Assembly (NCBI GenBank): GCA_018398815.1
Contig: CM031628.1
Span: 15,013,414 to 15,077,413, forward strand
Reading direction: 5' to 3'
DNA from: Conus ventricosus
Taxonomy: Eukaryota; Mollusca; Gastropoda; Neogastropoda; Conidae
Length of the DNA: 64,000 nucleotides
The notes under the pieces were generated by a model. That model ran no database searches and was not told the origin of the DNA. It saw only the letters and a program-made list of their open reading frames with translations. Each line of letters opens with the position of its first letter. Within the stretch, counting starts at the first letter, position 1. A program made the position numbers and the translations under genes. Positions 44,560 to 55,731 of the stretch are shown piece by piece.

Positions 44560-45060
44560 GGTTTCTCGTCACCTTTTTGCGGGCCCGATGTGAAAGACAG
44601 AGTGAGTGTGCCTATGCGAGAGCACATTTTGGTTGTGAAAGTGTGAAAGCTTTTGTCTATACCTCCCTGCATCCCTGCATATGATAATCATATTTTAATA
44701 ACGAGGGGAGACGTCGGAGATCCGTCACATTGTCAAATTGTAGAAAAGTTTCATACATACAGGCGAGGGAAGAAATTTAGTTTGTTTGATGGCAGCAAAC
44801 TTAGCAAATTTAATTCTAAGCTTTGGTCACAGTTGCAATGTACAAACAAAGCATGCCATGTCAGATTCACACCTGAATGAGGAAATGCAGGCAACGTACT
44901 TCCCCAAGTAATGAGAATTATCATGAGCCATTGGATGAGAGAAGTCCGAAGCAGCGAGTGTCAGAACGGTTTGCAACAGTTCAGGATCAAGAGAACCTAA
45001 GTGGTAGACTGGCAGCAGAAGCATATGTACATGTTTGGAATAATCATATGTGCTGCAAGC
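44560..45060 (+). pseudogene. Unrecognised ORF at the Polinton insertion site (contig 2)
   Basis: Second copy of the ORF at 16917-17420. Open pieces: 'DNHILITRGDVGDPSHCQIV' and 'FSLFDGSKLSKFNSKLWSQL', followed by 'QCTNKACHVRFTPE' at 44653-44877. After a stop, other frames continue to the Polinton border at 45069. Function unknown. Confidence 0.3.
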
Positions 45061-45069
45061 ATCCAAACG

Positions 45070-45500
45070 AGAGAACAGGAAAACCTTCATTCTGGGCCAC
45101 TTTCGCCCTCAAACCAGTTTTCGGGCGAAAGTGGCCCAGAATAAAGGTTTTCCTGTTCTCTGACAAGTAAGACTTCAAACTATGTTTTCCTAATCATTTT
45201 CGCGCATACAGTCATTTTCAATACTATCATTTTTGCGGAGGCAGTCACCAAACTAAAACTTGGCTGAGACACTGTGCGAACAGCCCTAATTAGAGGGCTT
45301 GGGGTTTGTGGCAGGCAGTACCCTGGACGGATCCTATGGCCTGTAATTATGGCGCCATAAGGTAGGGCTGGCGTCACCTGGCCGTGTGGCGAAGGGTGCC
45401 TGTGATATTTTCATTTAGACACGGAGCCATAGACATACGGTTCTGCATTTCACAAAATACATCCGCGCACACACACAACACACACACCATTACACACCAC
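45070..45500. mobile_element. Right tip of the Polinton, contig 2
   Basis: 45070-45161 is the terminal palindrome (92 bp) and 45162-45500 equals the inverse of about 16470-16808. The sequence stops at the N run inside the CA/GT microsatellite. The flank before the element reads CAAACG, the complement of the flank at 16900-16905, so this is the same insertion. Confidence 0.93.
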
Positions 45501-46500
45501 NNNNNNNNNNNNNNNNNNNNNNNNNNNNNNNNNNNNNNNNNNNNNNNNNNNNNNNNNNNNNNNNNNNNNNNNNNNNNNNNNNNNNNNNNNNNNNNNNNNN
45601 NNNNNNNNNNNNNNNNNNNNNNNNNNNNNNNNNNNNNNNNNNNNNNNNNNNNNNNNNNNNNNNNNNNNNNNNNNNNNNNNNNNNNNNNNNNNNNNNNNNN
45701 NNNNNNNNNNNNNNNNNNNNNNNNNNNNNNNNNNNNNNNNNNNNNNNNNNNNNNNNNNNNNNNNNNNNNNNNNNNNNNNNNNNNNNNNNNNNNNNNNNNN
45801 NNNNNNNNNNNNNNNNNNNNNNNNNNNNNNNNNNNNNNNNNNNNNNNNNNNNNNNNNNNNNNNNNNNNNNNNNNNNNNNNNNNNNNNNNNNNNNNNNNNN
45901 NNNNNNNNNNNNNNNNNNNNNNNNNNNNNNNNNNNNNNNNNNNNNNNNNNNNNNNNNNNNNNNNNNNNNNNNNNNNNNNNNNNNNNNNNNNNNNNNNNNN
46001 NNNNNNNNNNNNNNNNNNNNNNNNNNNNNNNNNNNNNNNNNNNNNNNNNNNNNNNNNNNNNNNNNNNNNNNNNNNNNNNNNNNNNNNNNNNNNNNNNNNN
46101 NNNNNNNNNNNNNNNNNNNNNNNNNNNNNNNNNNNNNNNNNNNNNNNNNNNNNNNNNNNNNNNNNNNNNNNNNNNNNNNNNNNNNNNNNNNNNNNNNNNN
46201 NNNNNNNNNNNNNNNNNNNNNNNNNNNNNNNNNNNNNNNNNNNNNNNNNNNNNNNNNNNNNNNNNNNNNNNNNNNNNNNNNNNNNNNNNNNNNNNNNNNN
46301 NNNNNNNNNNNNNNNNNNNNNNNNNNNNNNNNNNNNNNNNNNNNNNNNNNNNNNNNNNNNNNNNNNNNNNNNNNNNNNNNNNNNNNNNNNNNNNNNNNNN
46401 NNNNNNNNNNNNNNNNNNNNNNNNNNNNNNNNNNNNNNNNNNNNNNNNNNNNNNNNNNNNNNNNNNNNNNNNNNNNNNNNNNNNNNNNNNNNNNNNNNNN
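45501..46500. other. Assembly gap of exactly 1000 N
   Basis: Exactly 1000 N, again a placeholder length. Left of it is Polinton sequence, right of it the second receptor exon; no frame across it is real. Confidence 0.98.
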
Positions 46501-46983
46501 AATTAAACCCCTGACTCGTCCACCAGGCACTGACACCTTGTGACGTCATAATGGCCACAACGTGCAAGATACCAGCAGCAGGCATCTGTGACAACCGGGG
46601 AGATAACTCGACGGGCCGCAATGAGGTCACGAGCCTTGTCGTCACCGGTCAGGAAAGCGAAAGTACTATTGCGGATAATGGTGTAGATGTAGATCTGACC
46701 CACCATAGTCACTGACATCAACGTGCTGTTCAGGACCACCAGGATACTGAAGGCGTAGTGATGCCCCTGGTCGATCAGCTGGCACAGGCATTGGAACACA
46801 GAGACTGGTCTGACTGAATCTTTCCCTGTGACGCCATGGGAGTGACGGAGAGACAGGCAGCTGCCAGCCACACCAGAGGCAGACAGGTAGAACCGTCTTC
46901 TTCCTCCACTGAGTCCTCACTGTCTCTGACCAGAAGAGAACTAAGCACCTGTCTAAGGTCAGGGCTGACAGTCACGAGGACAC
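46501..46983 (-). CDS. GRL101-type receptor exon 2 (TM3-TM7), contig 3
   Basis: Continues the receptor after a CAG acceptor at 46984-46986. The reading from 46983 holds 'LSALTLDRCLVL' (end of TM3 with a DRC in place of the usual DRY/DRF), 'WLAAACLSVTPMASQGK' (TM4), 'GHHYAFSILVVLNSTLMSV' and 'MVGQIYIYTIIRNST' (TM5), then 'ARDLIAARRVISPVVTDAC' (TM6 start) and, in another frame, 'VPGGRVRGLI' where it enters the gap near TM7. Three frame breaks within 480 bp. The partner exon is at 55732-57175, about 8.7 kb away on the same strand. Confidence 0.78.
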
Positions 46984-46986
46984 CTG

Positions 46987-47547
46987 CCTGGTTGGTAACA
47001 GAAATAAAAGCAGTTGTGTTACTTCTGACTTGGGGTCAGTGTCAATGAACATACAGATGCAGTGTTACAATAACACAATTTCTCACGTAAAACAGAAGTA
47101 TTTTGATTTGTTCAGTGTTGTGTAAATGCAAAGCATTCGAATTTGTATGATGCAAGAGTTACTATTGTCAGTTTCATTAACAGCGATGCTTGCTGGTGTG
47201 GTGCAAATGTTTGTGAGTGTGATACAGGCTCATCATTCATTTTTCAGGTACGCTTTGCACACCTTTGTCAACACCTTCGTCTGTCAAGTTGCAGTAATTA
47301 CCCAAATCGGTATACCTACTTTGTTGAAAACAATTCGCGCTTTTCTTTTTCTTTTTTTTTTTTCAATAGAAAAGCGTGATTTTATAACTTGCATTTGAGT
47401 ATTTGAATGTATCATGTCAGTCTACTTTCCAAAAAAATTTCTTTTTGTTCAGGTATGTCACATAAAGCCTATCCCGAAAACACGTGTTGTTTCACTTTTA
47501 TTAGACATGATTTTCATTGTGGAAATTGTATACAACCGAGCCCCCTG
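46987..47547. other. Intron sequence before exon 2, no gene seen
   Basis: AT-rich, with a T run near 47350. No coding signal. Confidence 0.5.
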
Positions 47548-47766
47548 CATTTACATACAGCTTTCATTTGGTAGTATACGTTACACCTGATGAAATCCAT
47601 TCTTTACCTGCATTGCAGCCCATTTACATACAGCTTTCATTTGGTAGTTTACGTCACGACTGATGAAATCCATTCTTTACCTGCATTGCAGCCCATTACA
47701 TACAGTTTTCATTTGGTATTTTACGTTACGCCTGATGAAATCCATTCTTTACCTGCATTGCAGCCC
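47548..47766. repeat. Three tandem 73-bp units
   Basis: Each unit starts CATTTACATACAGCTTTCAT and ends CTTTACCTGCATTGCAGCC. Units differ by a few bases. Located in the receptor intron. Confidence 0.93.
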
Positions 47767-47899
47767 ATGTGGTTGGATCCCAGGAAATGTCAAACAAGTT
47801 TCAAATATCTTAACTGACCGCACGGGAAAGAGAGTACTCTCTTGTTTGGTCTTTGAACTGGAAGGGAGTCCCCAGTGAGAGGCCTCCTCTCTGCTGACA

Positions 47900-48270
47900 C
47901 CCCACAGGGTGAGTTACACACTGACGCCAACACATCTCACAGGGCGGAGTTACACACTGACCGCCAACACATCTCACAGGGCGGAGTTACACACTGACCG
48001 CAACACATCTCACAGGGCGGAGTTACACACTGACCGCCAACACATCTCACAGGGCTGAGTTACACACTGCCCGCCAACACATCTCACAGGGCGGAGTTAC
48101 ATACTGACCGCCAACACATCTCACAGGGCGGAGTTACACACTGACCCCCAACACATCTCACAGGGCGGAGTTACACACTGACCGCCAACACATCTCACAG
48201 GGCGGAGTTACACACTGACCGCCAACATCGCACAGGGCTGAGTTACACACTGACCCCAACACATCTCACG
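47900..48270. repeat. Minisatellite, about ten 36-bp units
   Basis: The unit is CCAACACATCTCACAGGGCG plus GAGTTACACACTGACC, about ten copies with little divergence. No spacers of unique sequence, so not a CRISPR array. Confidence 0.95.
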
Positions 48271-48314
48271 CTCTGGCGTTATCATCGAAACAAACGCTTG
48301 CGTTCTCTCAATGT

Positions 48315-48440
48315 CTCTGTCTCTCTCCCTCCCTCTGTGCCCGTCTGTTTGTCTGTCTCTCTGTCTTCTGTATGTCTGCTTCTCTCTCTCTCTCTCTCTC
48401 TCTCTCTTTTCTCTCTCTCTCTCTCTTCTCTCTCTCTCCA
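48315..48440. repeat. CT/CTGT microsatellite
   Basis: Compound (CT)n and (CTGT)n between the minisatellite and the retroelement fragment. Confidence 0.93.
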
Positions 48441-48530
48441 AAGCCTTTAATGTTTGAGACATTGTTTCTTCTTGAATATGTGACGATTTGCTTTTTGATC
48501 CGTATCATATAATCGTTTGTAATTATTGTG

Positions 48531-48603
48531 ATTTACACGTTCACACACCCTTCATTAGGGGCTATGGCCTATCATGAATAGTCATCTGAATCTGAATCTC
48601 TCT

Positions 48604-48636
<33 letters not shown>

Positions 48637-48678
48637 CTCTCTCCTGCCACACGACTCGATTGATTTATATATATATAT

Positions 48679-48709
<31 letters not shown>

Positions 48710-50090
48710 GTTAAACATATTTCTAAATGAAGTGCTAAAATCAACATGCTTGTTTCGAGCCTCTTGCCTCTTGCTCTCTTCAGGATATCCTTTTGGGGCA
48801 CGCTGTCGTTCTTTTATAGCGTGCGGGACCTGATTCCGTTTCTGCATGTGTGATTTAATCTCATTTCCCCTGCACGGTGGTCTGGGGTTCTTTTTTGGGG
48901 GTCTGTTCAGGGGAGTGTGCTAACAAAGATTTCCTTATTCCTGCAATTTGTTTACTATTCTTTTTTTTTTCAAGTTCTAGGTGTGGTTTAAAATAATATT
49001 AAAAAATTTTCTGGGGGCAAAAATTGCTTTTTTTTTTAAAAATTTTGTTTTAGGGGGTTTCCCTCTTTTTATATTTTCATGATATGCTTTTGCCCTTTTT
49101 TTTTTCTTTGGTCCCCCAAATGTATTTACTCAACTTGTTTGGTTTTTTATTTTTTTTTTTTAATGACTGTTTATTTTTTCCGTATCGGGTTTTTAAAAGG
49201 GTTTTTCAGGGGCCCCTTTATTAGTTTTTTTTTAAATTTTCGGGATTTAACCCGTACTTGGTATACATATGCTGTAAAGGACATTTTTTGGGCTTAGGGG
49301 CACCTTCTTTTTTAGGCATTTTGCAAGATGCCCTTTTCGGCACCCTTCCCTGTGTTGTTTTCATTTTGTTAGATGAGTAAATTTTTTTTTTTTAAAGGGT
49401 TGGGCAAACTGAGTATGATAGTTTGATGGGTTTTTTTTTGAATTTTTTAAATTTTTTTGTGTTTTTTTTTGGAAAATGATGTTCCCCAAAATTTGAAAAA
49501 TTTTTTTCCTACTTTTTGTTTTTACTTGTCAATCTTTAGGGGGGGTTTGTACCAATGATTTTCCCTTTTTCCTGTTTTTCTTATTTTTTTTTTTTGTGTT
49601 TTGTCGGGGCCCTGTATTGCAGTCTGTAATTATAACCACTTTTTTTTTGTGCCTCTTTTGGGATTCTGTTGCTGCATTATCGAATACCCTTTTTATTTTT
49701 TCAATTTACCCGGTTTTTTTGGGGGTTTTTGGGGGTTTATCCTTTTGGTTTTTTGGGGGGTTTTTAATAGGGGAAAAAGGTGTTGGTTGCTTTTTTTTTA
49801 CTTTTAAATTTGGGTTGGGCCCCCCCCTTTGGGGTTTTTTTAAAAGGGTTTTGGTTTTTCCCCTGGCCTTTTAGGTTAATTTTTTTTCTTTTTTTCCACT
49901 TTTCTTTTTTTGTTTTCCTTCTTTTTTTTTTTTTTTTTTTTTTTTGGATTTTTTTTTTTTTTAAGGGTTTTTTTTGGTTTTTGAAGGGGGAAATTTTTAC
50001 ATTAATTTCCCTTTTTTTTTCTTTTTTTTTTTCAAAAATTTTTTTTTTTCCCGGGGTTTTTTAAATTTGGCCCGGTTTTTGGGGATTTTC
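48531..50090 (-). pseudogene. RT/GIY-YIG retroelement fragment, copy in contig 3
   Basis: Starts with TTTACACGTTCACACACCC, the same as window position 1, and follows 1-1400 closely to about 48880. After that it is recognisable but heavily altered by lengthened T and G runs. No frame keeps the GIY-YIG motif. It is the same fragment as 1-1400, here joined directly to intron sequence at about 50090 without the Polinton. Confidence 0.7.
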
Positions 50091-51250
50091 TTTGCCCGCA
50101 CATATGAAATTTTCCCAAACTGTACATTCTGCTTCTGCTGCCCAAATCTAGGGCTACCCCCTTAGGTTCTCTTTATCCCCTGAACCCCGGGGTTGGGGAA
50201 ACCCCGTTTCTTTTTTGGGCACTCGCTGGCCGACTTCTCCCCATCCAATGGCCCCATGAAAAAAATTTTCATGACCCTTTTTGGGAAGTCGTTTTTCCCC
50301 GCATTTCCTCATTCAAAGGTTTTGAATCTAATGGCCCCCTTTGTTTGTACATTGCCCCCTGTGAAACCCAAAGGTTAGAAATTTTTAAATTTTGCTAAGG
50401 TTTTCTGCCCCAAACCCCAAAATAAATTTCTTCCCTGCCTGTTGTTTTGAAACTTTTTTTTCAATTTTTTTTACAATGTGACGGACTCCGACGTCTCCCC
50501 TCGTTTTTGGGAAAATGTTATTATATGCAGGGGTGAGGGGGTATAGACAAAAGCTTTTCCCCACTTTCCCCAACCAAAAGGGGCCTTTGCCCTAGGCACA
50601 CGCACTCTGTCTTTCACATCGGGGCCCCCCAAAAAAGGGGAAAAGAGAAAAACCAAAACATTTTTAATTTGAAAGTAAACAAATTTTAATGAACTTGACC
50701 CGAGCCCCCACCCCTTCCCACACCCAAAACCTTTATCGTATCATATAAAAAATTTTTAAAAATCATACAGATAATTTCATTAAACGCATTTCCCCTTTTT
50801 TTTTCATTTTCTCTTAATTAACCCGAAAAAAAACCCAAAATTTTCCCCTATTCTGGGGTTTCAAATTTCAAAATTTTTTCCCAGGTTCCCGAAAAGGCCT
50901 AGGAGGGAGGCAAAAAACACCTAGATCGCCTTTTAGCGAGATTTCGAGGTTTCCCCCATTTCAGCTTGTGAAAGGTTTTCAAAATTGATAATATTCATTT
51001 TCCCAAATTTTTTTCATTTTTGAAAGTTTTTTTTTTTAATTTTTAAATTTTTTGCCATATTTATTTTCTATAAAATTGGGAAAAATTGGGTTTAATTGCA
51101 CTTGTTTTCCCCCAACCCACTTAAATTTTTTCAAAAACTTTTAAACTTAGGAACAAAAAAACGGGGTTTATAACTTGCCAGCCCTTCCTTTGGGTTTAAC
51201 CCCGTCGTTCCCCCTCATCACGTGTGACTACGATCGCGAAAACTGCCACA
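48880..51250. other. Low-quality stretch with inflated T, G and C runs
   Basis: Compared with the homologous sequence at 300-1400 and 16917-17960, nearly every short run is lengthened and many bases are replaced by neighbouring-run bases (GGGG, TTTTTT, CCCC). Both sides (48531-48870 and 51300 onward) agree well with the other copies. This pattern is expected of a poor consensus, not of mutation. Confidence 0.75.
50100..50660 (-). pseudogene. Unrecognised ORF, damaged third copy
   Basis: Corresponds to 16917-17420. Only pieces such as 'FGAENLSKI' and 'PDVKDRVRVPRAKAPFG' remain readable, because of the low-quality sequence. Confidence 0.25.
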
Positions 51251-51768
51251 CGGGGTTTTTCCCCCCGATTGGCCAAATCACAGCTGGGGGACACTGGCAA
51301 CGTAGCTCGAGTTGTACCCTCTGACCAAGTCTCCCAGACTCCACTGCACTTCACCCTCTCCACGGAAAGGGTCCTGTGAGCCCTCCCATAGGTCTTCTCT
51401 TGCGCAAACAACCCACCATTGTCTGGCAGCTCCCTGTGTAGTTTTAACAGGTCGACACGTCTTGCTGTCTACAGTCCTCACCCAGGAGACGATTCTCTAC
51501 CTTCGCCGACTTCGAGGCGACAGCAAACCTCTCTCCTCGCTGTATTTTCTTGAGCCCTCAGCGAGACGGGATGAGTTCACTTCCTTAGTGAGTCACGTAA
51601 TTTCCTGGTTTCAGAGCATCTTATATCCATTCTCAAACACAGAGAACCCGGTTAAACTGGTTCAAACCAATGGAATAACTGGCACACACACAGATCACAA
51701 CAATTTGCACCAATAACTCCCCGAGTTGTTTTTATTCCACCAATGAAATTACTAGTCACCTACACATA
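51250..51768. other. Receptor-intron sequence, contig 3
   Basis: Good match to 17960-18470 and to 43500-44020 reversed. No gene recognised. Confidence 0.6.
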
Positions 51769-52535
51769 CACACACGCCACAACTACTAGCACCAACAAAG
51801 AGTTGGGTACCAAGTGGTTAATGCATAACCTCCGATTCAACCCCATGTTCGATTCCCTGAAGCTACCCATTGTACTAGCAGCCTGGACTTCTCCACAAGC
51901 CAGGACTGGTGTTTCAAGTATTCACTACACTAGATAGACAACAGTTCAAAGCACTCAACAGGCCGAAACTTCCCTGAAATTGTTTCTCCTTCAGGACAAG
52001 AACGGCCGAATGGTCATGTGTGCCCTGCCTGCAGGCCGATGGTCACCAAACCGTGACGGTCGTCTGTCACGATCGCTCCCCTCAGGCCCACTGGAGAACC
52101 CAGTGAATAGCCGGTGGTGGAGGTGGACACGCTCCCCCACCCAGGACCGGGAGGTCGACATGTACTTGTACTATCCCCCTGGACATGCTAATCACTTTCC
52201 AGTAACTCTCCCTCTTTCAGTATGCGACTCGGGTATTCCCCTCTGGGAATGCCTGAGTTCGCACACTTGAAGAACCCAAGGAAAGTGATCTCAACATCCC
52301 TTCAATTTGCCTAAAGGACTTAACGGATTCGACAACATTCGGCCGCCTCATGACAGACAGTTTTTATTCTTATTCTCCCGTATAATCACGCAAATCTTAT
52401 TACTTTAAAAAGCAACTCTAAAACGTTGTAGCAGTCACACAACAAAGGTGGACTCTACTCGGCAAACACATGTGACAATCGTTGATTTCACACCAGACTC
52501 GACTTTAGAGGATAATAAAAACACCAAAAAAACTG
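51769..52535. other. About 770-bp insertion present only in contig 3
   Basis: In contigs 1 and 2 the sequence goes from ACTAGTCAC(CT)ACAC straight into the poly-G run. Here about 770 bp intervene before the G-rich tract (52536-52570). The insert begins with a CA-like stretch, includes GGTACCAAGTGGTTAATG and GATTCAACCC (weakly like pol III A and B boxes), and has no long open frame. It could be a SINE-type or unclassified insertion; alternatively the other contigs carry a deletion. Confidence 0.6.
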
Positions 52536-52569
52536 GGGGGAGGGGGGGGGGGGGGGAAGGGGGGGAGGA

Positions 52570-53130
52570 GTCTGCAAATCAGTACACCTATCCATATTTA
52601 AGAATAACACAGTACACATCTGCCCTTTATTAGCTAGATCTGACTCATTTACCCAAAACGAGCAATGCGCTGCAAACGTAGCTGATGCTGCAAGCGTAAC
52701 AAGTGCCTGAATGTGCGATTCCAGCGACTTCCATCTGGACTATGGCGCCTTCAATAGAATACTTGACCACCATATTTCTGATCTATGGTCAGCAGTCTTT
52801 GATGCAAGTCTAGGCTGCTGTTGAAGTCAATAATTTAGAAAGTTAGGTTCATATTAGAAGAAACAAATGTGGAATAGCAAAACGATGGATACTGGCACCC
52901 CACCACCTTGGCATCCAGACCAGACTGGTCACACACACCTAACAAGAGTCTTCTGCTCTACTGCTTTGGTCTCCCTGACAGTTTTCGGATTCCGGATACC
53001 AGCATGGCCACGGACATTGTTAGGACTGTCTACCACCCTAAGCATGCAGCGAGTGAATGCAAACAGGTTTGTTGCATTACTACTGGTTGACGAAGCCACT
53101 ATAGGATATTATTCCGTCAGCATTTCCAAA
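52570..53130. other. Receptor-intron sequence before piggyBac, contig 3
   Basis: Matches 18505-19064. Short overlapping frames near 52867-53202 have no recognisable motif. Confidence 0.5.
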
Positions 53131-53569
53131 TTAATGCCTAACATCCCATTTTTGAGACACTTTACTTGTAAGCCTCTCAAAAGTGAATCTTATTGTTTGT
53201 GAGCATATGCGTGTTCCCATCAACAAAGAAAGGCTACCTCTCCAATTAGACACACGTTTGGTGGATGACTTCCCGTGGAGCATCTGACAGTAGCCATTTG
53301 CATCAGAATTTTCAAGAGAACAATCGTCGAACTGTCAACCTCCAAAAGGTAAGCCCATAATTCATATCGCATGTAACTTTTAATAATGTCAAATAATAAA
53401 GAAATGTTGTTTGGGTTCATGATCCAAATTTGTATCTCTCAGTGTTTGCGTGAAAACATAGATCACGTCTCCCATGTGCTGAAGCATACATTCCAAAAAT
53501 GGGACGCTAGGCACGAGAGGGTAGGTTTTTTTTTTTTTTTTTTTTTTAATGATTCATGTAGTTATTGTG

Positions 53570-53840
53570 TTTGTTTCAGGAATTTTACGATACATGAAGT
53601 AATAAGCATGCTAGAAGACCAACAGGCATTTGAAACAGCGAGTATATTCATGAGAGTCGCCGCCAAATGATGATGTGATAAATGAGGACAGTGCGGATGA
53701 GAACGGCGAGGAATGCTCGACAACCTGAATCGTCGCCAGCTGAGGGCAAGGGCACAAGCTGTGGTGACAAGGGGTGGAGTGCGCACTACGTTCGCAGATG
53801 ATGAGGAAGAGGAGGGCTTGCCACCAACTGTAAGTATCAT
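53570..53840 (+). pseudogene. piggyBac transposase N-terminal exon, contig 3
   Basis: Plus strand: 'FTIHEVISMLEDQQAFETAS', a break near 53660, then 'MLDNLNRRQLRARAQAVVTR' and 'FADDEEEEGLPPT' before GTAAGTAT. Equals the exon at 42132-42460, which is open across the break. Confidence 0.65.
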
Positions 53841-54139
53841 TGGAAAACAAATCAGTTACCAAAACAATGAATGGTTTCCAACTGACTCGTTTATGAGATA
53901 GGTCCTCTCCGCAAGGGGGCGTTGTCAGAGTATGGTGGTAGTTCATAAGGGCTTCATTTGGGATCCTGGTGGGTGAGAGTCCAGATACTGAACTGAAAGA
54001 TTGATCTGCAGTGATTTCCAGTGAACAAAACCCATAGAGGATTAGCATGTGTGGCGCATACATGTACATATGGACATGTAATGTTTTCATTGCTCATATG
54101 TGTCATCTTCAGATTTGATTTGATTTTTTTATGTCTATG

Positions 54140-55010
54140 TTGTTGTGCACAGGTACCTGGAAAGGCTGACACTGAGGGACCTTGTACTTCAACGTGTGGC
54201 TCAACACCTTTCGGATGCGCAGCCAAGAGGCAGGGTCGTCAGCTAAGAGGCAAGGGTCTTCAATAACCGAAGCACTTTCAGAGAAAAAGACGAATATACA
54301 AAAGATCAGAGAGTGCAGATGCACTAACCTCAGCCAAAGGCAGAAGGACAGGTTCAAATGGGATGTTCTCGAGCTGGATTTCCATCCACACCCGTGGAGC
54401 TCTTTGAAGTCGTTTTTGATGGTGAAGTCATCCAGATGATAGCTGACATGTCAGAAGAGTATGCACGCTCAAAAGGAGACGAAACTTTCAAAACAAGCCA
54501 GTTAAAAATGAAGGCCTCCTAGAGACTGAGATTACCTCAGCCTCACATCATCAAGCACTATCATCAGACCATGGGAGGCGTTGGCCGTATGGATCCAAAT
54601 GTTGGTCAGTACCGAAGAGCCATCAGCTCCAAAAAGTGGTGGTGGTCCATTTTTGCATACTGCCTTGATGTGAGCGTGCACCAGGCTTGGCACCTTCACA
54701 AACACCCACCAGCCAGGAAAAGCCTCTTGATTTGCTGGCAGTGCGTCACTTTGTTGCCTGGACCTACCTGACCTGTGCACATGGACCAAGGAGCTGAATG
54801 CCCAAGTGCCAAGGGAAAAGCCCCGCCCTTGACAAGAGAGTGCCCACTGCTGTCCGATTTGATGGAATCAACCATCTTGTGGTGCCTTGGCCTACCCACT
54901 TCGCTGTGCTGCTTGTGGCATGAAAACCAAAAGGAGATATCAAAAGTGTAGAGTGGACTGTATGACAAATGCTTTGCTGTTTTCCACACTCAGTGACTGC
55001 AGAGTTCAGG
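54140..55010 (+). pseudogene. piggyBac transposase, C-terminal part, contig 3
   Basis: Plus strand. In one frame 'VELFEVVFDGEVIQMIADMS' and 'EEYARSKGDETFKTSQLKM' (54395-54510); then 'MGGVGRMDPNVGQYRRAISS', 'KKWWWSIFAYCLDVSVHQAW' (54571-54690), and the Cys-rich tail 'CAACGMKTKRRYQKCRVDCM' (54903-54962). The catalytic core between the first two blocks is deleted, as in contig 2. A pre-existing deletion is thus shared by both alleles. Confidence 0.75.
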
Positions 55011-55731
55011 ACAGAAGGACCAAACTAAGCAGTATTGACAACCAGCATTTGCTAAATGGAAAGACTGGGTTTTTTGGTGGTTGTTTTTTTATGATTTTTC
55101 TCCACCATTTTATCCTGTCACCTTCCATTTTTCTATTACATATAGCAAGGGACGTGTTTTTAGATACACGTTTGGTACCAATTGTTACTTTGTGTGATCC
55201 TGTTTCCCATTTTGCATTATTTTTCCAGCACTATGTGTTTTCCTCTAGGGTTCATTGTCACCGAATCATAAAAACCAATAAAAACCAGCCATTACTTGAA
55301 GTGGAGATTATTGTTATATGTATGAATAATCCCTACCCTCTCGTGACTAGCGTCCCATTTTTTGGACAGTACTATCACCCACAACAGCATCAGCACAAAT
55401 ACATATTTACCAAAAATACAGTTGATAAACTTTACACTACACTAAAGCTAACACATTTTCACTATTTTTGTCAAAAAGAAAAAAATGAGGCATTGATGGG
55501 TTAAGACAATATCAATACAAGAGGTTTTCTTGTCGTGGTATGACCATCACAGCGCAAGGAAAAACTTATGTCTTGTCTCCATGCGTGTGAGGTACTGGCG
55601 ATTAGATCTGATAAGACCAGGATCAATGCTAATAGCCTGGCATGTTTAAACGACATTTTGGTTTATTTAGACATAAATGGTCCGTTACATAGGTCGTTAA
55701 CTGGTCGTGTAACGGGTGTGTTTATATTTAC

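Larger units (their letters stand above)
53131..55504 (+). mobile_element. piggyBac remnant without Tc1, contig 3
   Basis: The right end is GGCATTGATGGG followed by TTAA at 55501-55504. The tentative left end is TTAA at 53131. Inverted subterminal motifs are at 53501-53520 and 55335-55354. The Tc1 target in the middle is empty (54293-54302). Confidence 0.7.

Noticed and set aside
45374..46645. Frames of 348-423 residues across the N run
   Set aside because: They exist only because N was translated as open; the sequences on the two sides are unrelated.
47900..48270. Regularly spaced repeat that might suggest a CRISPR array
   Set aside because: Units are contiguous without unique spacers, and the setting is an animal intron; it is a minisatellite.
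52867..53202. Frame 'MWNSKTMDTGTPPPWHPDQT' and its overlapping partner, repeated in contigs 2 and 3
   Set aside because: Two overlapping frames are equally open, no motif is visible, and contig 1 breaks both; likely chance in allelic intron sequence.
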